A DNA stretch of 64,000 nt from Hippasteria phrygiana. Lineage: Eukaryota; Echinodermata; Asteroidea; Valvatida; Goniasteridae. The translations under genes and the position numbers were made by a program. This document shows positions 35,063 to 46,053 of the stretch, one piece after another (the stretch's first letter is position 1; each line of letters begins with the position of its first letter). The notes under the pieces were generated by a model. The model was given only the letters and a program-made list of their open reading frames with translations, was not told the origin of the DNA and ran no database searches. The stretch spans positions 4,249,046-4,313,045 of the forward strand of contig JAZGUH010000116.1 in assembly GCA_037893225.1 (NCBI GenBank), written 5' to 3'.

Positions 35063-36192
35063 CTGAAACAATTATGATGGGCGTACATTTTGCTGGAGCT
35101 GAAGTCTCTAAAATCTCTGATAGTGCTATTTTAACAATGCCCTTGATGCCATACACTACCGATTCTAAGAACTCCCATGCCCCATCGCAATATCCTGATA
35201 CTGTGGACTACACACAAAGTAGGACTTGAAACATACATCAAGTGCTTTAAGAAGTGGGATGGTTGCATAGCCCCCCTCTCCATGATCACGAAGAATTGTG
35301 GTGATGGTTGAGGCGGCCGATTTACTTACGGTCAAGTACCATGTTCCAAGTCCATGTTTTCCTAAAGAAGTACAAAAAAGCAATATAAATACTGTGTACA
35401 TAAACCAAATCCCCAATTATTTACAACAAAGAAGTAGTCAACTTAAAAAAACATTTCTTTGCTAAACGTGTTATAGCCATGTAGGCATGAACTTATATGC
35501 ATTTTAATGATTTAGACTTCAACATATAGAAACAAACTGAGCAAATTCAGTGAAGCTAGCACAGTAATCTCTACAAACAGTATTTCAACTGAATGACAGA
35601 TCTACAGCAAAAACTAGCACTAGCATTTGGAAAATATTGGGGAGTGTGTAGATCTTAAATGTGCTTCACAATGCTGCTCAGGGCAGGACATGGAAAAAGA
35701 AACTTTTCCTGAACTGGAGCTGAGTACATGGGCAGGCTAAGAATGGAACAAGTTGTGGGCATAACCAGCAAACATTTCACTACCTTCAAAGAGCATTGTA
35801 GTTGTCATATTTTTAGTGCATATGGCTGAAACTGTACTTGCATATTTAATTGTACATGTATATAGTTGATGGCAGTGCATCATTCACAGTATTATGCCGG
35901 TCATATTTGTCTTGTGACGGGCGACTTGCATTAAAAAAAAGTATTTTGACCGGGTCAAAAGGTTTCATAATGAAGGTCTTAAAGTTGATGCTTTGTTCCA
36001 GGCCTTAATTTTAGAGTGTGAACCGTTCGTTTAATTAAATAAAAGATGTAAGATTTAGCTACACTCCTACAGTACTTACTCTCTGGAAGTCCATTGAATG
36101 CTCCTGAAGACTCACTGAAACTGATACGGCCTCCTCTCCCCTTCCTTCTTCCAGTAAACAGAAGTGGAAGAACATGTATGGCCAAGTTCTTC
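35063..36192 (-). CDS. Possible spliced host gene fragment, three putative exons, function unknown
   Basis: On the minus strand three open blocks are bounded by splice-like signals with compatible phases. The first is 36080-36192 (acceptor TATACTAG, donor GAGA|GTAAGT, containing RKGRGGRISFSESSGAFNGL). The second starts at 35361 (acceptor TTCTTTAG) and ends either at 35237 (donor GAT|GTATGT) or at 35330 (donor ACC|GTAAGT). The third is 35063-35207 (acceptor TGTGTGTAG, donor CAG|GTAATC, containing AWEFLESVVYGIKGIVKIAL). The phase match at the first junction is good. With the longer second exon the last intron would be only 29 nt, which is implausible; the shorter choice gives 122 nt. I do not recognise the protein, and start and end exons are not found. 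Confidence 0.35.
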
Positions 36193-36612
36193 CTAGTATA
36201 CAAGATAAACCCTGTTAATTATTTTGTGTGTCCAATGAGTAATACTTAGTTATTAGCTCACACCACAGTTTACACAATTTCTGAAACGGCACATTATACT
36301 AGGGACAACTCATGCACCTTCATGGCTAAGTAATAAAATCAAATGTTTCCTTTAGAAACAACAGCAATAATGCCATTTTTTTAGATATTCAAATCTCTTT
36401 TTCAAATGAAATATGTGATTTGGTTGTATCCAAAGTTCATAAAATCTGGGTAGGCCTACACATGATATGTAACGTTACAGGTGAAATTGCTTTTGTACAT
36501 TGACTTTCTCAAACAATTTCACCGGAGTCCCTGCACTGCCCATGTTTTACAAAATCAGTAGGTCTATACTGAACAATTACTGTACCAAATTGTGACATGT
36601 TGGCCTACGTTA

Positions 36613-37700
36613 TTGTTTACCTTCGAATGTCCGTATTTGTCGCTGTTTTGAATTAGTTTCCCACCACTGGCGCATCGTCGGACGTGGCAGCCATGTTTTT
36701 AGCATGGCCTTATGGGATACTTACCCTACTAACCCGCTCGGCGAGTCGGTTAGTAGAGCCAGGCCCGAGTAAGCGCGACAAGTCACGCGAGAGCTAAATC
36801 GAACGGGCTCGCGCTTGCGCGAGTAATTAGCGCGGGGTAAGTAATCGAACGCGGTGTATATAGTGGGATATGGTAATTAGGACTGCAGTCGATGTGTTTA
36901 ACGCGCGACGCAGTGTTTTTAGTAGGAAGGTTTTATTTGTAGAATCAGTCTTTTGGAAGGATGAGATTAGCTCCTAATAATAATGATGCCTTATGTATTG
37001 CCCGCCTGACGTTAAATCTAACACTGCACTGAGTAGTAGTAACAGCCGGCCTGGTGGGATCGGGAGGAAGGAAAAGTATGACGGCCGTCATGACCGTTTC
37101 CGCCCATTATCGCCGGATGTCAGTTGTGTAATTTTCAAAATGTTTTTCTCAGCTGTTTTCGCAAATTTGTCAAACCTTTCGATGCATCTTCTGCAGCGGC
37201 GGCAAACACTGTCATTGAGAATGAGCTGCTTTCTTGAACTGCATAAATGAGTAAATTTACTATCGATTGGAACAATTTTGATTTTCGGACTCGACTCGAA
37301 TTTATAATATGTGTGCCTTTTCTATCTCTGTTTAAACATAAAATACATGTATTTCCTGACCAGAAAAAAATCCATATCGTTTATCGTAGCCACCAAGACC
37401 AGTGGCCTTGTCTTGATAATGGAAAAAAGTGCTCGGAGTCGTTTTGCTGATGTGACGTGACGAACAGGATGTTAACGCGGGCGCGAGCGCACACAGGGCG
37501 TTCAACATTCGGATTACGCGCGCGGTTCACTTTCAGTACATAAACATTCATTTCGAATAGCCAGTCACCGTAGTTTACGTATTCCACACGGCCAGGGGTT
37601 AGTGAAGGAACGCACACGCGCCCATGGAGTCGAGGATGGGTAAGTATCCCATAAGGCCATGCTAAAAACATGGCTGCCACGGACATTCGAAGGTAAACAA
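36613..37700. mobile_element. Harbinger-like non-autonomous element (1088 bp), complete copy
   Basis: The ends TTGTTTACCTTCGAATGTCC and the reverse complement at 37682-37700 form terminal inverted repeats that continue into GGCAGCCATG and CATGGCCTTATGGGATACTTACCC; the left end has about 55 bp extra inside the TIR. The element is flanked by TTA at 36610-36612 and 37701-37703, the 3-bp target duplication expected for PIF/Harbinger elements. The right flank is a (TTA)n run, so the duplication is less certain. No transposase inside. Confidence 0.75.
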
Positions 37701-37722
37701 TTATTATTATTATTATTATTAT
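37699..37722. repeat. (ATT)n microsatellite
   Basis: An uninterrupted ATT run directly abuts the right end of the Harbinger-like element. On the minus strand it could be the (AAT)n tail of the LINE fragment upstream. Confidence 0.85.
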
Positions 37723-38176
37723 CACTCTTTTAGACACGGTAGCCCATTCAACATAGTGCTGCTTTTCAAGGGGCCGTGTAGAAAAAGAACTTAGGCTTAC
37801 AAACAAATGACCTTGGTAGAAAAAACTAAAATGATGCAAAACTAAAATTATGTAAAACAGTAAGACGCCTATAGTGAGTTATGCGAGTTATTATAATGCA
37901 AAGCTAAAATAATGCAAAACTAAAGTTATATAAAACTGAATCTAAAATTAAAATTAAAATGAACTCAGAAAATACAACATGAAACTTTGGTGATGGAAGT
38001 CAGACATTTCATGTAAATATATAAACAGACAGGAATTAATAAAGGTCAGAAGTCAAAATACGATAAGATAAAAAATAGTATTAAATGAACTTAAAGGTGC
38101 GAATTAACAAGTAAATAAAAAGGTATAACATTTTTAAAAGAAATATTGCTAAGGTCGGTACAAAACAATGAAATAA

Positions 38177-38742
38177 AATAAAATAATTAAATTAAATTAA
38201 ATTAAATTAAATTAAATAGATGAATCATAAACACAAACTTAGTTTAAAATATAGTATCAGTTGCAACACTGTGCTGTGGAGGCGTCATCATCGCGGATTT
38301 ACGCAGCAAAGGAGTTATTAAGTTGCCTTTTAAAGGTTGGCAGATTTGGTAAATTTTGAATATTTGCATTAATGTCATTCCAAGTAATAGCTCCTCTGTA
38401 TTCAAAACTTCTTTTTAATGATTCTGTTTTAGGTTTTGGAAGACACAATTGAAGGTTATTTCTCCTTAGATTATAGTTATGGTCTGCTACTTTAAATTTA
38501 TCCAGTAGATACGCAGGGGAAATACCGTGGATGGTCTTGTACATGAGAATGGCCTCATGGAGGTATCTGGTGGCATTTAAATGATTCCAATTTAGTTTCT
38601 TTAACACTTGTTCACTCGGGGTACTCCAGCTTGCGTTATTGATAATGAAGGCACTTCTGTTTTGGAGTTTCTGTAGTTTAGTTTTCATAGTGGCACCACA
38701 GTTCCCCCAAACCACGTCGCAATAAGTAGTAAGGGAGATGCC
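38177..38742 (-). pseudogene. 5'-truncated LINE (Jockey/CR1-like), RT C-terminal region
   Basis: The minus-strand ORF at 38299-38715 encodes VWGNCGATMKTKLQKLQNR, ILMYKTIHGISPAYL, DHNYNLRRN, LPKPKTESLKRSFEYRGA and TWNDINANI, the conserved C-terminal tail after the RT of Jockey/CR1-class LINEs. The reading continues a few codons beyond the first Met to about 38742 and stops being recognisable there, which fits 5' truncation during target-primed integration. The (AATTT)n-like run at 38177-38218 may be its 3' tail; the (AAT)n run at 37699 is an alternative. Confidence 0.8.
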
Positions 38743-38782
38743 GATTCTATGTCATTTTCTGTTTTTTCAATTTTCTCTCTAA

Positions 38783-38905
38783 TTTTGCTGGATATACCCA
38801 CACCAAATTTTACAATTTCTAAATCATCAAAAAATCGCCCAAAAATTTATCAAAATTTTGCTGTATAGATATACACCAAAATTTGCACAAAATCTAGAAA
38901 ATAGA
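38783..38905. repeat. Two-copy direct repeat near the left end of the Polinton
   Basis: TTTTGCTGGATATA...CACCAAATTTT at 38783 recurs about 73 bp later as TTTTGCTGTATAGATA...CACCAAAATTT. Short subterminal tandem repeats are common near Polinton ends, so this may mark the left terminus. Confidence 0.5.
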
Positions 38906-39015
38906 AAGTGCTTTTAGTAGCCCACACATGTATTATTCGCCCAAATATAACATAAGCCAAAACAAATTATTCTTTTTTTTTTCTTTTTTTTTATATTATA
39001 TTTGTTACTATAAAG

Positions 39016-42000
39016 ATGGAAACTCAACCCATGATTCGAGGATACAATAGATGGAACAAAATATCTTTAAAAAGATATATCGATAAGTATAACTTATCTT
39101 TAGGAACACCAACAGGACGTAACGGTGTAACTATCAGGCGAGATTATATTCGAGCTATAAAAAAAGAAGAAGACAAATTTAAACATTTGAAAATACAATC
39201 TAAAGAAAGTCTAGCGCGAGTCGTACGTGATAAAAATATTCGAGTTATTTCTTCGGGTAGAAATGGTCGAGCGATAAAAAAAAAGATTACATCGAAGCTA
39301 TAAAAAGATTTAAGGAGCAAAATACTTTTCGAGAAGCAGACTTTCGAGAGACTAGAAGATTTGAAAACAGCTATAGAAATTTGGAACTGATTCCGAGACT
39401 GTTTACCGACGATCCAGAGCAATTTTACAACACCCACATATCAATGATCAAAAACAAAATCGTCGCTGAATTAAGAGAAATAAAAACGATGAAACTACAG
39501 ATCGCTATGAAAATAAAGTATGTAAAAACGACAACGGATGAATCAGGTAGCAGAGACTCTACAACATCAACCGCTACTCATTTTAGTTACCAAAATCGAG
39601 TCTTAAACAAGAGTGAGATAGCTACGACTATCATGAAACAATATGAAACGATATTATCTCAGATAGATAAATATACGAATAAGGGAAGTGGTTGGACTAT
39701 AGATAAAATAGTCGCGTTTTACATCAACATAAACAGAGTTAACCCTCTGGTAGGCGCTTCTTACGTAAAACTACCCAAATATATAACTAACAAACACGCA
39801 ATATTTAATATCAAAAATGAAGATCAAGAGTGTATAATATGGTGTATAAGAGCCGCCCTAGGTATATATACCGATAGAGTTAAAAACCAATTAGCAACAA
39901 ACCCAAAGTACCAATTTCGCGGAAATAATCCATCTACTTATAAAACCGATGACGGATTAAATTTTAAGGACATAGACTTCCCCACACCCATAAGTCAAAT
40001 ATCTAAAATAGAAAGACAAAACGATATATGCATAAACGTGTTAGGATACGACGAAGACCTCAAAAATAAAACCCATCTACAAGATAAAAAGGGTTTGATA
40101 TATCCGCTACATATATCTAAAAGACCATACGATACAAAAACTATCAATTTGCTATTATTTGAAGGTCATTATTGTTGGATAAGTGACTTATCTAGATTCT
40201 TATCCGGCGTTACCAATAGTCAACATCGTAAAATGTTTTGCTTGAGATGTTTAACCCATTTTAATTCGAAAGAAAAATTAGACAGGCACATAGAAGATTG
40301 TGAAGGAATAGACTCTGCTTTATCTACCGTTAAAATGCCGCATGAAAGCGCGAACAAATACTTAGACAAAAGCATTCTAAAGTTTAAAAACTTTTAGAAT
40401 TTACAAGATGCACCCTACGTCATATACGCTGATTTTGAATCTATATTAGTACCCTCTAAGAGCGTAGCTACGCAAGTACCACAAGAAAAAACAACGATTG
40501 AGGGTAAAACTCATATTCACAAAGCCTGCGGTTATTCGTACGTTGTAGTTAGATGCGATGGTCATAAAATGAAGCGAAAGACTTATAGAGGTGAACACGC
40601 TATAGACAATTTTATAACCTCGTTGCAAGAACTCGAACCTAAGATTAATGAATTACTAGCTCGCATTAAGCCGATAATATATACGCTAAAAGAAGAAAAA
40701 TTCACCTAAACTCTAACGAGTGCTGGATTTGCGAAAAACCAATTTATCCAAATTACTCGTGTAATTGCCAGTGCTACAAGCCTGTAGAACCTAAAAGTAA
40801 AGAAGAACTGGAAGAATACTCGTACGAAAACGAAAAGGGATACGTCGAGAAAACATGTATGTTCTGCCAAAAGAAAATTAACAAATTTCGAAAAGTAAGA
40901 GATCATTGTCACACTACGGGTAAGTACAGAGGAGCCGCACACGCTTACTGCAATCTTAAATTACGAGTTAAACCCGGTGAAACAACAATACCAGTCGTCT
41001 TTCACAACTTAGAAAATTATGACGCGCACTTAATCATGCAGGGTATTTCCAAGTATCAACAAGATATCTGGTGTATACCCAAAAATTCAGAAAAATACAT
41101 TTCATTTTCGATCGGTCAATATAGATTTATCGACTCGTTTCATTTTATGTCTAGCGGTCTCGACAAATTGGTAAAGTCTTGCCTGAGAGACGCCTTTAGG
41201 CTACTCCTGAAGCGTTTTGGCGAAGAGAACGCAAACCTCTTATTACAAAAGGGTGTATATCCGTACAAGTATATGGACAGTTTTGAACGATTTAGCGAAA
41301 CTACTCTACCGCCGAAAGAATCTTTTTACAGCGCTCTAAAGGACGAACACGTGTCGGACGAAGACTACGAAAGAGCGCAACAAGTATGGCGGACCTTTGA
41401 TCTAAAAAACATGGGCGAATACCACGACTTATATTTAACCACAGATACTCTATTACTAGCCGGCGTATTCGAGAATTTTAGACAAATGTGTAGAACGAAT
41501 TACAAGTTGGATCCAGCCAACTACTTCACAGTTAAGTTGGGACGCTCTATTAAGACATACTAAAATAGAATTAGAATTATTAACCGATGTAGATAAACAT
41601 CTATTTTTTGAAAAAGCAAAAAGAGGAGGAATATCGAGCGTTGGAAGTACGCGCTATGCTAAGGCCAACAATAAGTATCTGAAAGATTACGAGCAAGATA
41701 AACCCGATTCGTATATTCTCTATCTAGACGCCAACAACCTCTACGGATGGGCCATGAGTCGACCGCTACCTTACGGAGGATTTAATTGGGTCGGTACAAA
41801 ACAATTTACCCACGATCGTATCATGGCGTTAAAAGATACGGCTTCAACTGGATTATGTTCGAAGTTGACCTGGAATATCCAGCCGAACTACACGATCTAC
41901 ACAACGATTATCCTTTAGCCGCCGATAATATAATCATACCTGAAGAATGGTTATCGGAGTATCAACGAGAGTTGGCGAGTGAGATAGGAGATAGCGCTAA

Positions 42001-42988
42001 GTTAAAAATATTAACCGGTACGCTATATCGCAAAGAAAAATATGTATTGCACTACGTCAATTTGAAACAGTGTTTGAGGCTAGGCCTAAAACTAACTAAA
42101 GTACATCGGGCGTTACAATTTAAACAAAAACCTTGGATGAAATCGTACATCGACAAAAACACGCAACTCAGAACGAAAGCAAAGTCGGATTTCGAAAAAG
42201 ACTTTTTCAAATTAATGAATAATTCTGTATTCGGCAAAACGATGGAAAATGTCAGAAATAGAATAGATGGTGTGCTATTAAGAGACGATCAAGTAGAAGA
42301 ATACGAAAAAATAGTTTCTAAACCTTGTTACAAGTCTACTACAGCGTTTAAAGAATGCGGTCTCTCATTCGTGGAATCGTACAAAAAGAAAACGTATTTA
42401 AATAAACCCATCTATTGTGGCGTTAGTATCTTAGACTTATCGAAGACTCTAATGTACGACTTTTATTACAATCAATTAATAAAGACGTATGGTGATAAAG
42501 TAAGATTGATGTATACAGACACGGACTCGCTGCTTTTGATTATCTATACGAAAGACGTTTATCTCGATATGGTGAATCATACCGACAACTACGATTTTAG
42601 CAACTACGAGAAAGACCACTTTTTATACGACGAGACTAACAAGAAAGTCATCGGTAAATTTAAAGACGAATGCGGAGGAAAAGTCATAAGCGAAGCTACT
42701 TGCATCAGATCGAAGATGTACTCGATTTTATACGGAGGAGACGTCGTATTAAAAAAGGCCAAAGGCGTAAACCGAGTGGTTATAAACAACGATCTATCTT
42801 ACGAAAAGTATAAAAATTGCGTTTTATCGAACGAATGCTATTCAAACAAGATGATTCGTTTTGGTACTGAGCGTCACATGATATACACAGAGTCTCAAGT
42901 CAAGCAATCTTTAAATCCTTTAGATACGAAGAGATATATTTTACCTAATGGTATAGACACTCTGGCTTATGGTCACTCGCGTAGCTAA
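39016..42988 (+). pseudogene. polB: Protein-primed family B DNA polymerase (pPolB) of the Polinton, inactivated
   Basis: This is the replicative polymerase of the element, which copies linear DNA from a terminal protein. It is spread over five frames or segments. The N-terminal part (39016-39303) has two GRNG...DYI.AI-type modules. A C2H2-like finger (FCLRCLTHFNSKEKLDRH) lies at 40234-40310. The exonuclease motif YADFES is at 40425-40442 and HNLENYDAHLI near 41003. Polymerase motifs are YLDANNLYGWAMS (41721), MNNSVFGKTMEN (42215) and YTDTDS (42512-42529), so catalytic residues are present. Breaks: a frameshift at the A9 run near 39280, an in-frame TAG at 40395-40397, and frameshifts near 40695, 41530 and 41855. 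The stop at 42986 lies in a partial copy of the GCGTAGCTACGC palindrome. It is probably dead, or in part mis-sequenced at homopolymers. Confidence 0.9.
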
Positions 42989-43043
42989 AGCCCAGAACAA
43001 GACGATCGATAAATATCTACTCAAAAAACAAATTTAGGATTCT

Positions 43044-43765
43044 CTAAAGATTAGAACAAGAATTTTTATAAATATCTACTCGAAAAATAAATTTCTTATG
43101 GTTATTATCGACTAACTCACCGTCGTGGTCTCTGAAAGAAAAACTCAGTTCAGGTATTTTACTCCTAATTAGAGGTATGACAGTTTTTCTTTTATTCTGG
43201 ACAGTCGCGATTACATCCGAATTAGCCTCAATATATGCAATCGGTATAACGTCTAACAAGTGCGTGCTATTTCCGTTATAGAAATTATTAGACGTAGATA
43301 ACTGATCGCAATGTAAAAAAATTGCATTCAAGTAATTAATACTATAATATCCTACAAGTTCACCATCACTCAAAGGAAACCAACTAAGGGGTAGACTCAA
43401 CACTTTTTGAGTATATAGATCGAACTCAATCACAACATATTTATCTTCCGATATTATACCGGTATTAAAAATATTTTTTTATTAGGCTTGTCCACGGAAA
43501 CTACAATAAATCTTAATTTATTAAATTCAGCTATTAACTCATCGATATCATAATTTCCAGCTGGAATTACCATTTCACCGTTAGTTGAACCAGTGTTTGT
43601 AATTAATGTCCATCCTATAGTCATACGTTGAGTTATATTATAAAAACCGATGGTAAATATCGCGTTGTTTAAACTCATACAGTAATTTCCCTTAGAGTTA
43701 TCTATAGGTTTTGACAGTCTAAACGTTTGTTCGTTACCGTCCATTTTAAAAACGTGCGATTCCAT
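43044..43765 (-). pseudogene. Second, broken copy of the penton-like minor capsid gene
   Basis: Two minus-strand pieces (43454-43765 and 43044-43433) correspond to the N- and C-terminal halves of the intact neighbour at 43799-44497. Shared segments include MESHVF, LSKPIDNSKG, AIFT.GFYNI, FLHCDQLSTSNNFYNG and LSFS.RD.DG. They are separated by a frameshift in an A/T run near 43470. Sequence has diverged well beyond a recent duplication, and the C-terminus ends in a different tail. The two genes are 33 bp apart in tandem on the strand opposite to most of the element. It either degraded after duplication or encodes two fragments; the first is more likely. Confidence 0.72.
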
Positions 43766-43798
43766 TTTTAATAAAACGTAAAAATATTTAAAAATCGC

Positions 43799-44497
43799 TT
43801 ATAATTTACCGATCGTCAAGTTGAAGCTGGTGATTTTTCCTCGATTATTTATTAAAGCGCCGTCGCGGTCTCTGATACTAAAGCTAAGTTGGTTTATCTT
43901 ATCACCAGCGAGTCTACGAGCGGTTAATCTTGCACGCTCGATAATCGTATTATCTCTTTTCGTTATCGGTATAACGCCTAACAAGTGCGTGCCCCTTCCG
44001 TTATAGAAATTATTAGACGTAGATAACTGATCGCAATGTAAAAATACTGTATCGATAGGCGTTGTATTATACAGCCCTACGTAATCTACGCCAAAACAAT
44101 TTTTTTCTTCTGATATCCCCAACAATTGTTTAATGTTTTTATCGAAGCGTATAACGTTATTTTCTTCCGTTATATAAAAAGATATCTTTTTATTAAGTTT
44201 ATCTACGGAGACTTCTAGCCAAACTAATTTACTAAGTCTATCTCCGATCCAATCTATATCGTAATATCCGGCCGGAATATCAATGTTTCCATCCGTACTA
44301 CCCGTTTTTTGCCCCGTGTTTGGATCGATTTGATTTATAGAATAGAGAACTTCGCTATTACTAGGTATATTATAAAACCCCGCGGTAAATATCGCGCTGT
44401 TTAAACTCATACTGTAATCCCCCTTTGAGTTATCTATAGGTTTTGACAGACTAAACGTTTGTTCGTTACCAGCCATTTCAAAAACGTGCGATTCCAT
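43799..44497 (-). CDS. Penton-like minor capsid protein candidate
   Basis: An intact 232-codon frame starts at MESHVFEMAGNEQTF and ends with LSFSIRDRDGALINNRGKI...FNLTI, a C-terminal pattern (Arg-Asp-x-Asp-Gly then a short beta-strand) that I associate with the single jelly-roll minor capsid (penton) proteins of Polintons. The protein is rich in predicted beta-strands and has no membrane segment or signal peptide. Polinton virions are expected to place such a protein at the vertices of the capsid. It is transcribed away from the 504-codon gene, with only 41 bp between the two starts, so they share a promoter region. The penton assignment is inference from the pattern and context; a structure prediction would settle it. 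Confidence 0.62.
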   Translation of the reverse strand: MESHVFEMAGNEQTFSLSKPIDNSKGDYSMSLNSAIFTAGFYNIPSNSEVLYSINQIDPNTGQKTGSTDGNIDIPAGYYDIDWIGDRLSKLVWLEVSVDKLNKKISFYITEENNVIRFDKNIKQLLGISEEKNCFGVDYVGLYNTTPIDTVFLHCDQLSTSNNFYNGRGTHLLGVIPITKRDNTIIERARLTARRLAGDKINQLSFSIRDRDGALINNRGKITSFNLTIGKL

Positions 44498-44538
44498 TTT
44501 TTATTTCAATCTTATAAATAAGATTTAAAATAAAAAAA
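44498..44538. promoter_or_regulatory. Divergent promoter region with palindromic TATA-like box
   Basis: The 41 bp between two divergent start codons contains AATCTTATAAATAAGATT, an inverted repeat with a TATAAA-like core readable on both strands. A single palindromic element could serve both genes, which would co-express the minor capsid protein and the large membrane-anchored protein. Confidence 0.5.
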
Positions 44539-46053
44539 ATGAAATTCGCTCAACTTATGAAATGTTTAGACGTTAATAATCGAACGGTAAAGAATGCTCT
44601 AGATATCGTGAATCTAGCTAGAGGTCAAGACGATAGCGACAAGTACGAAGCGATAAGCCCGGAGAGTACCCCGTTGAACATGAACTTGAGTCAACTTAAC
44701 ATCATCGTAAACGCTAACACGAACGCGAGTTTTATCGCTAATTTAGCGGATATATTTAGCGCTTATAAAATGTCCGACATAAAAAACGACGAAGCGGTCG
44801 AACGTTATGCATCGGACCCCATGACGTTTTATCAAAATCAACTCAACTTTGCATTTTGGTGCGCGACGTCGGGTTGCGGCGTAGGACTAGAATCGTTGTT
44901 ACATGAAAACCCCGTAATATCGGCTTTATTCAAGTTTCACGTATATTTCACGATCAGAAAGATACTTTACTTTCTAAAATGCCCAGTTCCAAACGACGAC
45001 GCATTCGACGATCTAAACAATAGCATCGATCACGGTGCTTATACCAACGTCGGTCAACGCTTTCGAGTCGATCCAAACGTGAGTTTTAAACAGACCGTAG
45101 ACTTAGCATCAGCGGGTCTAGGTACTGCGTACTATTACGATAGAGACTCGCATAAATATTTACCGGTGCCAGGTATAGATTATATACACGATGAGGAAGA
45201 CTTAGATCCACAACCTGGTGGTGGTTACACCATGGGTTTTACCACGCCGGATGATACGTATAAGTACGGTAAGTACACCGTCATGTATATCAGACAATCC
45301 GTAGACGTTGTACGACTCGGTTTTCGAAATTTCATACGCCAAAAGAGCTCGTTTACCGACGTTGGTATAGAACAAATAAACGAAAGCGTTAGAACGTACG
45401 TGTACGCCATACTCGGCGCGCAAGCCCAAGCAAAAACGAGTATACTAACCGCGGGTACCGGATTAGATGCCCAAAGACAATTTGAAAATATAGTAGAAGG
45501 CGTTATAAATAGCCCTACGGACTTAGAATCTTCTATAACCAGATTTCAAGATTCTTTACAGTACGCTAGAAGCTCTTTAAACTTTGTGATTAGCCCCGGA
45601 TTATATTTGATTCCATCAAATATGGAGCTTTTAGTCTGTATTCATCGACGTTATAATAATAATATACAGATAGCTACGCCCGGCGCGCCGATAGGATTAA
45701 ATATCAATTTGAACTCAGACGTACTCCCTCAAACTCCTACACCTACACCAACCCCACCAACACAAACTCCTACACCTACACCTACACCTACACCACAAAC
45801 CCAAACACCTACGCAGCCAACCCCTACACCTACACCACAAACCCAAACATCAACCCCCGCACCACCCCCACCCTCTCCCGTAAAAAAGAGTCGTACGCCC
45901 TACGAGCGTAGCTACGCGAGTACAGTAACCCAGCCTGCAGCAGCCGACCCACCGCCAGACTCGCACGAACAAGAAAAAACGGCTTTAGTCGTTGGTTTAA
46001 TGGCCGCTGCTGGGGTTGGGTATCTAGCTTACGATATTTTACTACGTCGCTGA
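44539..46053 (+). CDS. Large conserved Polinton protein with Pro/Thr stalk and C-terminal membrane anchor
   Basis: A 504-codon open frame. Residues 1-390 form a globular part containing FAFWCATSGCGVGLESLL and FKFHVYFTIRKILYFL, blocks I associate with a conserved Polinton protein of unknown function. Residues about 395-448 are a low-complexity (PT)n/(QT)n stalk encoded by CCTACA repeats. Residues 453-462 read TPYERSYAST, encoded by the palindromic repeat (core 45906-45917). The last 28 residues hold a hydrophobic segment (TALVVGLMAAAGVGYLAYDI) followed by LLRR, a likely single membrane anchor. A virion or membrane-associated structural role is inferred from the anchor and from the neighbours. 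The gene ends 12 bp inside the convergent integrase reading frame. Confidence 0.72.
   Translation: MKFAQLMKCLDVNNRTVKNALDIVNLARGQDDSDKYEAISPESTPLNMNLSQLNIIVNANTNASFIANLADIFSAYKMSDIKNDEAVERYASDPMTFYQNQLNFAFWCATSGCGVGLESLLHENPVISALFKFHVYFTIRKILYFLKCPVPNDDAFDDLNNSIDHGAYTNVGQRFRVDPNVSFKQTVDLASAGLGTAYYYDRDSHKYLPVPGIDYIHDEEDLDPQPGGGYTMGFTTPDDTYKYGKYTVMYIRQSVDVVRLGFRNFIRQKSSFTDVGIEQINESVRTYVYAILGAQAQAKTSILTAGTGLDAQRQFENIVEGVINSPTDLESSITRFQDSLQYARSSLNFVISPGLYLIPSNMELLVCIHRRYNNNIQIATPGAPIGLNINLNSDVLPQTPTPTPTPPTQTPTPTPTPTPQTQTPTQPTPTPTPQTQTSTPAPPPPSPVKKSRTPYERSYASTVTQPAAADPPPDSHEQEKTALVVGLMAAAGVGYLAYDILLRR
45900..45924. repeat. Palindromic micro-repeat copy in the 504-codon gene
   Basis: CTACGAGCGTAGCTACGCGAG contains the perfect 12-bp palindrome GCGTAGCTACGC at 45906-45917. 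It is read in frame as YERSYAST. Related copies lie at 40462-40473, 42979-42987 (half), 46440-46462 (weak) and 49201-49249 (two). Confidence 0.8.
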
